A DNA stretch of 64,000 nt from Aphrocallistes beatrix (Eukaryota; Porifera; Hexactinellida; Sceptrulophora; Aphrocallistidae). Positions 1-10,439 of this stretch are shown here, in pieces. Below the pieces are notes generated by a model. It was not told the origin of the DNA, searched no databases, and worked only from the letters and a program-made list of their open reading frames with translations. The stretch covers positions 3,813,857-3,877,856 of the forward strand of contig OY725493.1 in the NCBI GenBank assembly GCA_963281255.1, given 5' to 3'. The position numbers were made by a program, and so were the translations under genes. Within the stretch, counting starts at the first letter, position 1; every line of letters starts with the position of its first letter.

Positions 1-99
1 ATTTAACCACACTGAGTACAAAACCCGATGTGTCCGTCCACTAGCGGATATTCCCAGCCAAACCATCACTGAGAAAGCCTTTTGCAACCTAGGGACATA

Positions 100-182
100 T
101 CTAATGTGACCCCGACGCCCTAAAGGCGCCACTGGCGGACCTAAAGTGTCCGCGCAGCGGATGCAAGCGAAGCGCGCTTGTT
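100..182 (-). repeat. Fragment of repeat family X (GC-rich end)
   Basis: This stretch holds the paired hairpin sequences and the GCGAAGCGCGCTTG motif that begin every copy of family X elsewhere in the window (for example 34630 and 50790), in reverse orientation. The rest of the unit is missing. From 183 to 529 I see only AT-rich sequence with no recognisable gene. Confidence 0.7.
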
Positions 183-529
183 ATTAATTAAATTTACTGT
201 TCAATATAATTATCAACACTTTTAATATCACGCATACCATTCCTCATATGCTAATCCAATTGCTTTGTGCTCAATTGGTGATTTCGAACATTTTGAGTGC
301 GACAAAACCGCACATATTAATTGGAAAGTTGTCAATTACTCACCTTGCTAAAGAAGATATAGGCTTAATAGTGTGGCGAACAGGAATCAAAAGGCAAGCG
401 TTGATCAGAAATGTGAATTTTTAAAAAATTAGTACCTATTGAAATTCTACATGTTTTCTGATCAATATAGATAGTCTCCTCCTGCTGGGTGGGAAAAAAA
501 TTGGCACTCCCCATGCTTGGGCTCACAAT

Positions 530-1594
530 CAGTGGCGGAACTGCACTCGGGTCCACCCGGGCCTGTGCCCGGGTAGAGGCCCGGGTTAATGAAAATTGTC
601 CCAGTGTAGCTAAGATCTGAAATAGGTGTAAGTCTATTTTTACTAGATTCTTCTTAACTCCATACTTTTAACCACAATCACACCCTGTCACCCTGTACAT
701 ACGTGCATACGCAATGCGTTTATTTCATTTTTATCAACCCATATTGTATATTTTAGGATGATGTAATATTGAATACTTAGAATAAGAATCAATGCGATTC
801 ATAACGTTGTAGCGTTAACCATCTATTTAAACCTAAGACTACCGAAATGTATCACAGTGGCACAACTTTATGGCTTCTTTCCCATTGAAAATGGCTGGAG
901 ACATCCGCGATATCGCGACTTTTCGGTAATCTAGGGTTAATCCAAATAGTAGAATACTTATTAAAGCAATTCCAGCCTTGTTCAACCCAAATTCAGCTAA
1001 CTTTTTAGAAGCAGTAGAAATCGACGAATTTGCCTAGGCTTATAACATTGATTCCCATCATTTGAATCTTGAATCAAAGCTCGCAAAGCGTGCAATGACA
1101 GCATTCAAATTGGAAAGTATCAATAGCTTATTATTGAAGCTTTTACCTCTAGAAACTGCCTTTCCAAACTTAATAAACGCCATACGAATCGCAATGACCA
1201 TTGGTGTTAGCAGTACACATTATGAGAGATCTTTTTCTACACTCAAACGTGTGAAAAACTATTGAAGGACAACAATGGGTAGCCAGCGGCTAACATACCT
1301 CTGTATTTTGAGCATCGAGAATACAATTTAAAAACAATCTAGATCTAGATGAGGTAGTTCAGAAGTTCTCTTCAAGTAACATCAACCGTAGGATTACATG
1401 AATATGACCATTAGATTTTTGTATTTGTGATCGAAATTATTTACTCAAAATATAATAAGAATGATTTTTTATACCCCACTAGATTTAGATACATACAATA
1501 TGTATTCACTAATTTGATTCGTTTCTATTTAGATTCAATTTATGGGTTGTTGGACGTTGTGCCCGGGGAAATAGAATACCTAGTTCCGCCACTG
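530..1594 (+). mobile_element. hAT element remnant with TIRs and 8-bp TSD
   Basis: The element begins CAGTGGCGGAACT and ends with the reverse complement AGTTCCGCCACTG. It is flanked by CTCACAAT on the left and CTCTCAAT on the right, an 8-bp target-site duplication with one mismatch, as expected for hAT elements. Both ends continue into CCCGGG-rich sequence. It is about 1.07 kb, too short for a full transposase, and retains only a C-terminal coding scrap (1062-1265). It is probably an internally deleted, non-autonomous copy. Confidence 0.8.
1062..1265 (+). pseudogene. hAT transposase C-terminal dimerisation fragment
   Basis: The reading frame encodes about 67 residues ending in a segment (SSTHYERSFSTLKRVKNY) that matches the conserved hAT C-terminal dimerisation motif, with the usual S-x-ERSFS-x-LKR-x-KN signature of ZMYM1-like and related hAT proteins. 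The catalytic domain is absent. It lies inside the TIR-bounded remnant 530-1594 in the + orientation, so it is the tail of that element's own transposase after internal deletion. It is not expected to be functional. Confidence 0.75.
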
Positions 1595-1596
1595 CT

Positions 1597-1742
1597 CTCA
1601 ATGATTAATGATAAGAAAGATAACATATCTAAATATGTGTTACTTACTATTATAATCGATATCACTCGAGAAATCATCAAATTTATCAGTTTTCAAATTT
1701 TAGATACGTAATTATGACGTCATTACAGAGTGATGAGTCATC

Positions 1743-1780
<38 letters not shown>

Positions 1781-1811
1781 TAATCGAGTTTTAATAGTAA
1801 GGATTTTCATG
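1597..1811 (+). repeat. Family X 3' portion with (TA)n and TIR24
   Basis: It matches the X consensus from the ATAACAT...ATAATCGATAT block through a CRE (TGACGTCA at about 1715) and an AP-1 core (TGAGTCA). A TA microsatellite follows, then the X terminal motif TTAATCGAGTTTTAATAG. It directly follows the hAT remnant, which probably inserted into X. Confidence 0.75.
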
Positions 1812-1851
1812 CATAAGGGGAATTCCAGGTCAATTTATCCAGTCAATGGCG

Positions 1852-2430
1852 GATTAACCACGGGGCTAGGCCCCTAAGCTCTTGAGGGCCCACACTAAAG
1901 TTCTCAAACGCAAAATTTATTTGAAAATACTTATAGCTATTTTAGTTTGAGAGTTATCTATTATCATATTCGTACTTGAAATTCATGTGATACCACTTAT
2001 CTTTATTACATCACCTTTCGAGATTTTCTTAGTGCGAAATTTTTGACGATTGATATGAAATCAATTTTCCGAGCACTCGATTAACATGACTGAAAGGCAT
2101 TTCGACCGATTCTGCCCCATGGTCAAACGTAGTTCATTCTTAATTCTTTTTAGCTGTGAGAACGTACCCTCTCCACTGCAATTACTGACTATTAAGCATA
2201 GATAGAGACGAAGGGCGACTTCAATATTTGGAAATGTGGAAACTAAATCTTCTTCAATAAGTAAATTATACATGACTTATTTGCTAACATTTTTATCCTT
2301 AAGTTGTGCTCCCAGTATCCATTATGTGTAACATCTATCATTTTCTATATGCGACGAATATTTCGTTAATAGTGAAGAGGCCTCTCAATTCTAGCTGTCC
2401 CAGGGCCCCATGATCCTTTATTCCCTGTAC
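1852..2430. mobile_element. Probable second hAT relic
   Basis: The left edge (TGGCGGATTAACCACGGGG) looks like a hAT terminus, and the right edge carries a diverged inverted counterpart (GGGGCCC near 2405). The interval contains a reverse-strand hAT tail (2061-2273). The ends are too diverged to define a target duplication. Confidence 0.4.
2061..2273 (-). pseudogene. hAT transposase C-terminal fragment (ZMYM1-like)
   Basis: A 70-codon frame on the minus strand ends with the hAT dimerisation signature: a hydrophobic segment, then SNCSGEGTFSQLKRIKNELR and TMGQ-x-R, very close to the ZMYM1-like family consensus (S-x-ER-x-FS-x-LK-x-IK-x-x-LRS-x-M). The glutamate-arginine pair is altered to GEG here, a sign of decay. 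No upstream catalytic region is recognisable. It is oriented opposite to the hAT tail at 1062-1265, so the two come from different insertions. Confidence 0.75.
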
Positions 2431-2880
2431 GAGTATCCAGTCCAGGGTATCTTTTAAGCACATTTTTTATCAATCTAGAATTTTTTTGTTCGGAAATATA
2501 TTTTTATAAATTCAGAATTCGTAAAATATTTTTTTATTTTTCGGAGGCTAGCATAATAGACTATTAATAGTAGCATTGTCAAAGTTTTTTCTCGTTAGTT
2601 TTTTCAACACTAATAACCACTACTGGTACACTAGTCATGTCCAAATTTTGACAGAATTTTTTATTCCAAAAATATTTTTTTGTTCCGGGTAAATATTCAT
2701 GCTCATAAATAGTTAATAAATATGTGAAAATTTCAAATCGTACTCTTGCCGTTTTGAAATTCTCTCATTTGTGTTTCTGTGAAATTCTAAACTTACTAAA
2801 ACACTTCTGAGCAATATATATATCTGTCATTATAATCGATGTACTCGTATATGTAGACAGAAAATATATTATCAATGTAT
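2431..2880. other. AT-rich, no recognisable feature
   Basis: Poly-T tracts and low-complexity AT-rich sequence. I see no coding frame, TIR or known repeat family here. Confidence 0.5.
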
Positions 2881-3420
2881 AGTATATCCACCCTAAATAA
2901 TCGTTTGACCGAGACAGATCAAGTCTAACACTTTTTATTCATTCATTATGACGTCGTCACATTCGAATCAGAAGATGAAAAATGGTGACACGGTTATTTA
3001 AGTTTGAGATAGACAGATCAAATTTATTATCAATGTATAGTACTATATCGGCCATAAACAATCGTTTAACCCACGCTTGCCACAGGAATGTGTTGCGTCT
3101 TTTCCGGTTTAAGCCATTTTCAATGGGGAAGCCATACAAGTTTGGGGTTACTACTATAAATAGAAAAATCCCAAGTGCTTTCAAGAGTTAACCAGGTCAG
3201 ATCACTTGTATATCCTTTTGATTTTTCATCAAAACGTCATCACAATCTATTCAGAATATGATAAACAGGTGAAACTGTTATTTAAGAATGAGCTAGACTC
3301 ATCAAATAAATTATCATTGCATAATATTTCGACCATAAACAATCGTTTAACCAGGTCAGATCACTTCTATCTCTTTTCATTTACTCATTATGATGTCATA
3401 GCACCTGTTATGTGATACTA
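2881..3420. repeat. Diverged tandem units of about 150-250 bp
   Basis: Related blocks recur here: a 'taatcgtttaaccaggtcagatcact'-like segment (first 20 bases TAATCGTTTAACCAGGTCAG) near 2897, 3060, 3190 and 3345; 'attatgacgtc...atcaca' near 2946, 3232 and 3390; and 'gttatttaag...gagatagac' near 2993 and 3278. These are degenerate direct repeats, not a gene. The short open frames in both strands are shadows. Confidence 0.5.
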
Positions 3421-3524
3421 GTGTCCACTACTTATTATGTTTTAATATAATAATTATTCTTAGTAAACCTAAGTACTGGTGCCAACTCTAATATAAATAC
3501 ACTATTTCATGAGAATCGATAGGC

Positions 3525-3705
3525 TAATCCATGGTCTACAACATATAAAGTCAAACAGTAACCTTCGGATTTCGGACTAGGGATGCGATAAGAGATGGTT
3601 GAACAAATAAATGATCTGACAGTCATTAACCACGCAGAGTAGATATTAAGAATACATTACCAGCATATATACAAACGGTATCAGTTTCAGAGTATCCATA
3701 TTAGT
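3525..3705 (+). mobile_element. Family D (P-like MITE) end fragment
   Basis: It resembles the left arm of the D family: CATGGTCTAC near the edge, CAGTAACCTTCGGATTT, GGACTAGGGATGCG, then ATTACCAGCATATA. It is diverged and truncated after the CAGCATATA block. From 3706 to 3880 no feature is recognised. Confidence 0.55.
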
Positions 3706-3880
3706 GTTGCTGTATTTCCAAGAATTTGTTTTCAGGGAAATCGGGAAATCGATGCTTATTGTTTGTACGAAGTTACTTTGTATATATTAATGTAATAATG
3801 GATGATTATTAAATATTACAACGAAATGCAAGAATTTTCACTTTGTGAATACAAATTTAAGCTAACATTCGTTTCATTTT

Positions 3881-4497
3881 ATGCTTAATAATGCCTACAA
3901 TTTTATACTTAATGCAAAAAAGAAGATACTTGCGTGGATGGAGAAGGAAGTTCCAACGGATATCGCCTGTGTGTCGTGGATTCAACGTTGGCGCGATCGC
4001 CGTGGGATCAACTTTAAGGGTGCCCACGGAGAGAGCATTGACTGTCCGGACTACTCTGGGTGGTTAAAGAACATCCAGTCAGTGATTGCGCTGTATGCAC
4101 CGAAAACGTGTTCAAAATCATTGGCCAGGCTACATATGTCGAATACGAGGAGAGTCAGGCAAATGTCATGGATTATGATGGTGATGAGATCGATGCCTTG
4201 GAGGGCGCAGCTTCTCTGTTCCCTCCCGAAGAGACTGACATCGACCGTCTGATAGAAGTAGAAACAATGATGATGAAGGAAGGGGAGAATGAGGAACCCG
4301 AGAATCAGGAGGAGGTCGTCAATGAGGTCAAGTCCACTGACGAGTGCCTCAAATATCTCAGGCACATAAACGACCGTTTCATTGCTCCTGGCTTGGACCC
4401 TCCAATGGAGATTACCAACTTCGAGGACCTGTTGCGGAGGCTACCTCAAAGACAGTCGGTGGTGACTGATTTCTTCACCAAAACCATTGACCAGTGA
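3881..4497 (+). pseudogene. Tigger/pogo transposase relic lacking the DDE core
   Basis: The 5' part (3881-4070) encodes the second half of a CENP-B/Tc5-type helix-turn-helix, with the diagnostic segments CVSWIQRWRDRRGINFKG and HGESIDCPDYSGWLKN. A frame change near 4070 leads into a second frame (4060-4497) encoding the acidic C-terminal tail of Tigger-like transposases (NVMDYDGDEIDALEG, then an E-rich stretch and RRLPQRQSVVTDFF). The roughly 200-residue DDE catalytic domain that should lie between them is absent, so this is an internal deletion derivative and cannot encode an active enzyme. Non-coding Tigger-end sequence follows to about 4575. Confidence 0.8.
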
Positions 4498-4576
4498 TGA
4501 GAAGTACTTAACTGGGTTTTTTTGACATTTTTTCGTGCAAATGGGGTGTCAAAAAACCCCGGTTTCGACTGTAGTC

Positions 4577-4744
4577 CGTACTCGGGATAAGACGTACTTC
4601 GGCTTAGTACGTACTCATTTCTCTGAACCAAAATTTATTTATTATATAGATTCCTATGTAATATCAACTCGGTTAGTACGTACTTACGGATAGTACGTAC
4701 TTTTTTCCGCTTTCCAGAGGGGTACGTACTAACCGAGTTATACT
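4577..4744 (+). mobile_element. Tigger-type MITE end (TACGTACT repeats)
   Basis: It contains several copies of AGTACGTACT and ends AACCGAGTTATACTG followed by TA. The same sequence occurs in reverse at 6717-6877 (ending CTAACCGAGTTCCACTG plus TA), which identifies the two as ends of one TA-targeting family. The left part is truncated against the Tigger relic. Confidence 0.65.
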
Positions 4745-4851
4745 GTATTCTCAAAGAAACCAGTGCTTCTTTCATATATTTTAAAAACATTAGCCTTAAT
4801 ATTCAAATTTTAGTGAGATTTTGAATCACATCACTTATAGACACCCGTCTA

Positions 4852-5775
4852 TATAGGTTGGACCATAGCCTACTGTATATAAGGCCTCACAGTAACTTGC
4901 GGATTTGGGACTAAGGATGCGTTAGATGGTTGAACTACGTAATACATGAACTGCCTTCAATCATTAACAAAGCACAATAGAGCTTAGGAATGTATAACCA
5001 GCATATACAGGGTGTTTCATTGATTACACACAAAAGTAAATTGCTATCATTTCATTTGTGATTGAGATAATTTAGTTATTTTGGTTGCTTTTGAAAGGAA
5101 ATCCTTTGACATTTATGAAAAACAATGATGCAAACCGTTGGAATAAAAGTAAATTATTTCAAAACATCATTAATGTGGGATAACTCATTTCCAATTTAGT
5201 CATTTTGGGCGGGTAAACCTTAGAAGTGTGGGGTAATCTTGAATAGGACTGATTTTTATGGTAGAATTCCACCATCTTGATCTTCTTTTGTTTGTCATCT
5301 AGCTTGTCCATTTTGTTGTCACACAAATGTCAGAGGGTGTTAAACAACATCGTAAAAGGGGAAGATGATTAGTAAAATATTTACCTAGTAATTTCAAATT
5401 ATTTTCGTGATACAATCGCTGAAACACCCTGTATAAATATGGTGTCAAAGTGCCCATATCCGTTGTTAAAATTTCGATTAGTCACCATAAGGTTGCGCAA
5501 TAGGTTTTATAGGTGACAAATGTGAAGATTTTCAGAGGTCGTTTATGGGCACTTCTAAGTGTTTTTATTATCAAAATTTTAGCATAGAACTGAGATGTGA
5601 ATGGGTTAATTAATACGAAAAATTTGGAATTTTTTAATGGAATATTGCTACATTCCAGTGTTGCTATGGAAACGTCTTTTGGTCAGTTAGGGTGGTATCT
5701 TGAAAACTGCGATAGCTAGATTTTCAAATGTAATTCCATTTAATAGCGAATATACTACTTCTTATTAAGTTATCA
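4852..5775 (+). mobile_element. Family D foldback, left arm (P-like MITE)
   Basis: It begins CATAGCCTACTGTATATAAG and runs through the D blocks: CTCACAGTAACTTGCGGATT, the CAGCATATA block, GGTGTCAAAG, TCACATTT-like blocks, and the CCATTTAATAGCGAATATAC block that lies near the centre of complete copies. It is interrupted by a mariner-type MITE at 5008-5431. At 5770 it breaks into a fragment of TTAA-2, so the right arm is missing. Confidence 0.7.
5008..5431. mobile_element. Mariner/Tc1-type MITE, TA target
   Basis: It begins CAGGGTGTTTCA and ends with the perfect inverse TGAAACACCCTG, flanked by TA on both sides (5006-5007, 5432-5433). The interrupted family D sequence GCATATATAAATATGG is seen intact at 38820 and 49155, confirming the boundaries. 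Length 424 bp, with no transposase frame. Confidence 0.85.
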
Positions 5776-5965
5776 CCTTTATAATTGCTGAAAAAACAAG
5801 TCTCAGCAAATAGGATTTAGAAAATATTTATAAATGTCCATCAATTTCCATCAGTTTTAACTGCTTAGGAATATTAAATAACATTCAAATATCCTTATTC
5901 GACAACTTATAGTAGTACTTAACATCAAAATATGGTATATCTAAAATTTTCACTATCAAAAGGTA
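5770..5965 (-). mobile_element. Truncated fragment of TTAA-2 family
   Basis: Matches the interior of TTAA-2 copies in reverse (compare 39450-39610: the GGTGATAACTTT block, the TTTTCAGCAATTG block, and CTATAAGTTGTCGAATAAGG). Both ends are missing. From 5966 to about 6060 a diverged left end of family D follows (CATGGCCTACTTAACTCAGG). Confidence 0.65.
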
Positions 5966-6426
5966 TTGACCCATGGCCTACTTAACTCAGGCCTCACAGT
6001 AGAATGTGAAATTTGGACCAGGGATGCGATCGAAGCCGAACAATGAAATAGCAACTTTTCAATATTTCGTGGTAATATTAGTACATAATGATTTGAGTGA
6101 TAGTCTTGAGCGTTCACATTTGATCTAACCCTCATTAATTTCTATTTTAAATGTCTCCATCATACTATACTATATTGAGTATTGAAGTGATTTCATATAC
6201 GTATTTCATTTAAATAATTGAAATAAACAAGACAATACTGTTACAATCACAATTAATAATGTATTAATACAGTTTTACAATACATAAACTTTCTTTCGAC
6301 GATTTTAGCGCTGTTATTGTCTCCGATTATTAAATTGAGGGTTGAGTTACTTGCATGTGAGAAAGGTTGGCCGCGCTTACAGCTGAACTAAATAAAGAAA
6401 AATATATTAAAATATAAGGATATTAA

Positions 6427-6546
6427 AACCCTACTTGGACTTGGGGTACAAAGTATAAATAGAAAAATCCCACTTTCATTTTCACTTTCAATTCACTTTC
6501 AATTAACTTTCACTTTCACTTCAACATTCCGAGTCCAAGTAGGGTT
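6427..6546. mobile_element. 120-bp MITE with TTAA target
   Basis: Inverted ends AACCCTACTTGGACT and AGTCCAAGTAGGGTT are flanked by TTAA on both sides (6423-6426, 6547-6550). The interior is CTTTCA-rich. This is a separate small TTAA-targeting family, unrelated in sequence to TTAA-1 and TTAA-2. Confidence 0.75.
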
Positions 6547-6716
6547 TTAAGAGTTAAATTTTTTCAATTTACGTTTTTCAATTCCTCTACATACTACCAT
6601 GGAGTTATAATTTTTTACTTTATTAGCTATCATACTTGTACAATTTCCTGAAACAAATAACAACCCACGTAGAATCGAAAAACGAGGAATATTGCAGGAA
6701 GGACATGTATTTCCCT

Positions 6717-6877
6717 TAGGAAGCGGAAAAAAAGCACATACTATCCGTAAGTAAAAAACTAACCGAGTTGATATTACATAGGAATCTATATAATAAATGA
6801 ATTCTGGTTCAGAGAAATGAGTACGTACTAAACTGAAGTACGTTGCATCCCGAGTACGTACTAACCGAGTTCCACTG
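6717..6877 (-). mobile_element. Tigger-type MITE inserted in the THAP relic
   Basis: This is the reverse counterpart of 4577-4744. Its right end, CTAACCGAGTTCCACTG followed by TA, cuts into the transposase frame at 6880, so a few spurious codons of the relic derive from the MITE. The left end is truncated near 6717. Confidence 0.7.
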
Positions 6878-6879
6878 TA

Positions 6880-7992
6880 CCGGGTTTTACGTGAATTTCA
6901 TCCATTTGAAGGATGACATGTTTTTGTTCATTCGAAAAAGAACACGTTGCTTGCCTCAGGAATGGAAAGAATTCATTTTCGAGCCCAAATGAAGAGTACA
7001 ATTTTTCTAAAGTATTGAAGTGAGGAAGTGATAGGCAAGGCATGTGCTGGAGATACTTATAACAAGCTGGCGAGATCAGATGTGTTTAAAGAGATAATAT
7101 TTGTGTGAGTATGTTGTATCTACGTCTATTTGGGGAACAAGACTGTTTTCTAACTGGCATTGAATGAATTGGATTTCTGGATGCTCAGATGTTTCCACAT
7201 CCGAACTGGTATGCATAATATCAATGGCTTATTGGATATGAACATTCACTGATGATATATGGGAAGCAGTAGATTCAGAATTCTTAGATGGCTCACATCG
7301 ATAAGGCGCACTAGAAATTTCATTCACAAGTGATTCAAGTTGTCGAATATCACTTAGGCAACCGAGCGAATGTGGAAAAATAACATTTTTACAAAAGGCC
7401 TCGATAGAAAGATCGAACGTTACTACCAAATAAACATCAACTAGTATACTAGAATTCTCTAAACTAGGATTCATAAAAATCAAGCTATATTCACCTGGGT
7501 ACCATAATGACAAGGTTTTAGGTAAAGAAATAAGTGATAACTTACCTTGCATTTCCTGGAAGCAGCTAACCTTGAATCTCTCTTTTTCTTCTGGATCAGA
7601 TCTCAGGCTAAGTGTCAAAGCTTGATTGAGGAACTCGTCATATTTTGAGTCGAGAGACCGACGACTTCGCTTAGCTGCAGATTGGGAGTAGTATGAGGGA
7701 CATCCTGATAGAAAGACTGGACAGCATCATCCCTCAGCTTTGGGTTCACTCTAGAGATTTCGCGAAAAGTACTTTCTCCGTTGGGAACCTTGTGCGAGTA
7801 CTCGATATCTTCAGTCCTAAATTGCTTCACGCAGACGTAAACAGCCTTTAACTCGTCTATATCATCTCTGCGGAGTGCCCGAACCCAAGCGTGTCTAAGT
7901 TGATCTGGGTTCTGCTGCATCTTGAAAAGAGTCACACGATCTTCAGACTTGTAGTTACACTTGCAGCCAGGTGCCGAGCAACTGGTCGGCAT
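6880..7992 (-). pseudogene. THAP-domain P-like transposase relic
   Basis: The minus strand starts with a THAP zinc-finger domain (7992 downwards: MPTSCSAPGCKCNY, then LRHAWVRALRRDD and AVYVCVKQF). The C-x4-C pair is present, but the fourth ligand position reads Q (CVKQF) where THAP domains have H (C-x2-H-F). A GTAAGT donor follows a CAAG exon end near 7545, and the next coding stretch (7228-7380) is THAP-linker-like. Further on, 6885-7043 encodes LPHFNTLEKLYSSFGLE and EQKHVILQMDEIHVKPG, the start of the P/THAP9-type catalytic region around the first acidic residue. The rest is lost where a Tigger-type MITE inserted. A P-superfamily origin is well supported. The substituted zinc ligand and truncation argue against function. 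Confidence 0.75.
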
Positions 7993-8627
7993 TTCAAATG
8001 TAAGTACGTAGCTAGTGCAAAAAAGAAATGTATGTAAATATTTATTATTATGATTAAATTATATATGAATGCTATTTTTACAAATTAAAGTATATACGAA
8101 CATGATTGTTTGAAAATGTAATGGGTAATTGTGAATAGATAAACATGAATAAAATATTGTGGAAAATTAACAATTACCGGCTTCGACTGCATCCCTGGTG
8201 CAATATTTCCATTCTACTGTGAGGCCTGAGTTAAGTAGGCCATGATTGACCATATTTTTAGAATTTTTTGGATGTCGTGCATAGCAACGGCCAGGAATTT
8301 TTTCACATTCCTTGCCGTTGCTAAGCACTCGTAGACAAAAAAATTCTCCAAATGTGTCCAATATATATATCAAAGTGCAGGAAATTTAGTGCTGAGCACA
8401 AATTTAGCATTAAAATGATGATCTGACATGGCTCAAAGAAGTTAATGATATGAGACATTTCGTTTCAAAATGTGTCCTTTTTTCTTATAATAAAAAGTCG
8501 ATAGAGCATATGCTGCTCGTTAAGTCGAGAGAGCATGCTCGTTAGGTCGAGAGAGCATGCTCGTGAGGTCGAGAGAGCATGCTCGTTATCTCTTTATAAT
8601 AAAAAGTCGAGAGAGCATGCTCGTTAA

Positions 8628-9700
8628 GGTTGGTGTTTCCTTCCAGAACTAACTTTAAAAGTTTTCATTATTTTCTCCTGAAATTTTTTGTGGAAACTAT
8701 TCTCGATGAGAGAGTTATCTGCAAAAATACACTTTTCGGGAGCCCAAGAAGGAAGAGAAAATTTTTTTTTTTCCCAAATGACCTAATTTATAGAGGNNNN
8801 NNNNNNNNNNNNNNNNNNNNNNNNNNNNNNNNNNNNNNNNNNNNNNNNNNNNNNNNNNNNNNNNNNNNNNNNNNNNNNNNNNNNNNNNNNNNNNNNNNNN
8901 NNNNNNNNNNNNNNNNNNNNNNNNNNNNNNNNNNNNNNNNNNNNNNNNNNNNNNNNNNNNNNNNNNNNNNNNNNNNNNNNNNNNNNNNNNNNNNNNGGAA
9001 AGGCTTGATTTCCATTTGTTTTACGGCATTCTGATAATATATAACATCAAAACATCCTCAATCAATAAGTTATAATAGTACTTAACTTCAAAATATGACA
9101 TATCAAATATTTTCACATCATGACACCTTCAAAAGTGTGAAAAAGTTGACAGTTATCACTGGGGGCCCAAAAATGACCATGTCCGATAGTTTCCGCCGAA
9201 ATCCCATACCTATAACTTTATTCGACTATGCCAGGTCGTTATTTTAATACTGAATTCGTAATGAGCACTAAATTTCCAGCAATTTGATATATATATTGAC
9301 CATATTTGGAAATATTTTTGGTTGCCTTTTCCTAGCTACGGTCAGGAATGTGAAAAAATTCCTTGCCGTTGCTAGGCACGGGAAAACAAAAAATTTTCCA
9401 AATATGGTCAATATATATATCAAATTGCTGGAAATCCAGTGCTGAGCATGAATTCAGCATTAAAAAGATGATCTGGCACTGTTTAAAGAAGTTAGAGCTG
9501 TGGGACATTTCGCATTTAAAATGTGTCGTTTTTAGAGCGACACCAGGTGATACAAGTGGCTCAAAGTGGCGAAATATTGGGGCTGGAGTTATAAAAATCG
9601 GGATTATTTTTTAGAACCCCTATAAGGATCTAAAAATGATAAAAAAGCAATTTGGGCACATTTTTAATTAAAAACAAGTTTCGAATGGGAAACACCAACC
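8628..9700 (+). mobile_element. TTAA-1 element (non-autonomous, piggyBac-like)
   Basis: Begins GGTTGGTGTTTCC and ends GGAAACACCAACC, with TTAA on both sides (8624-8627, 9701-9704). Removing it and one TTAA rejoins the 21-bp array exactly (CTCGTTAAGTCGAG). TTAA targets and short TIRs fit piggyBac-like elements, though no transposase is present in any copy. It contains the conserved hairpin at about 9283-9432 and a 200-base scaffold gap. Confidence 0.85.
8797..8996. other. Assembly gap of 200 N
   Basis: Exactly 200 N lie inside a TTAA-1 copy. Other copies (18036, 34951, 41690) show what kind of sequence is missing; its true length may differ from 200. Confidence 0.95.
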
Positions 9701-10439
9701 TTAAGTCGAGAGAGCATGCTCGTTAGGTCGAGAGAGCATGCTCGTTATATACTCCATTGGGGTAAGCAGAACTTTCGTCCCTGGAATATCTGTCTCATTA
9801 GAGACCAAAATAAACGGGCACTAATATGTAAGGAACGGAAATTGAGGCTTTTGGAGTGGAGTATGTTTGAAAAAAAGGGTGAAAATGAGGCATTTTGATT
9901 GAGAAATAATTAGGTGCGAAAAGGGCATTTCAGGGGACGAAAGTTCCGCCATTCCTCCATTGTTTACCAGCATCATACCTACTTATAATAGTAGGAAGTT
10001 ATTTCATAATATATGAAACTTCTCGAACTAATTTAAACCAATTTTACATCAGGATTTTTATAGGTGATACTCCGTACGGGAAGTACAGTATCTAGGGCGC
10101 ATGTAGTAGATTCAAATCAGTAAATACTTGTACCTTTTTTGAACATAAAGAAGGTATAAATGTAAGGAGCATGCTCTCTCGACCTAATGAGCATGCTCTC
10201 TCGACCTAATGAGCATGCTCTCTGGACTTAACGAGCATGCTCTCTCGACTTTTCAATACCTCCCTTTTTTAGGCGACACCAGGTGGTACAAGTGGCTTTA
10301 AGTGGCGAAATATTAGCTTAGAAATTCTAAAAATCGAAATTAATGTTTAAAACCCCTTTAGGGATCTAAAAATGATTAAAAAGGTCTTTGGCAAATTTTT
10401 GATTAAAAACAAAATGCCCATAGGAAAGGCCAGCCTTAA

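Larger units (their letters stand above)
8484..10262. mobile_element. Foldback element with tandem-repeat arms
   Basis: The left arm (about 8494-8627, resuming 9705-9745) is a tandem array of a 21-bp unit, GTCGAGAGAGCATGCTCGTTA. The right arm (about 10168-10250) holds the same unit inverted, TAACGAGCATGCTCTCTCGAC. The pair is flanked by an 8-bp direct repeat, CCTTTTTT (8476-8483 and 10263-10270), and collapsing the insertion restores the TTAA-2 sequence seen at 39030 in reverse. Tandem-repeat inverted arms are the hallmark of Foldback-type elements. The interior (9750-10165) has no coding frame I recognise. A TTAA-1 element lies inside the left arm. Confidence 0.75.
8236..10435 (-). mobile_element. 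TTAA-2 element, left-truncated, with nested insertions
   Basis: The right end GGAAAGGCCAGCC is followed by TTAA (10436-10439), as in the complete copies at 37545 and 38864. The internal hairpin region (8236-8380) and the ATGTGTCCTTTTTT / AGGCGACACCAGGTGG flanks are recognisable. The left part is truncated next to a family D end (8176-8235). It is interrupted at CCTTTTTT by the foldback element 8484-10262. No coding frame. Confidence 0.75.

Noticed and set aside
8494..8627. 21-bp units, considered as CRISPR or telomere-like repeat
   Set aside because: No spacers; an inverted array lies at 10168, fitting foldback arms.
8630..9034. 134-codon frame across the first gap
   Set aside because: Mostly N; the ends belong to a non-coding TTAA-1 element.
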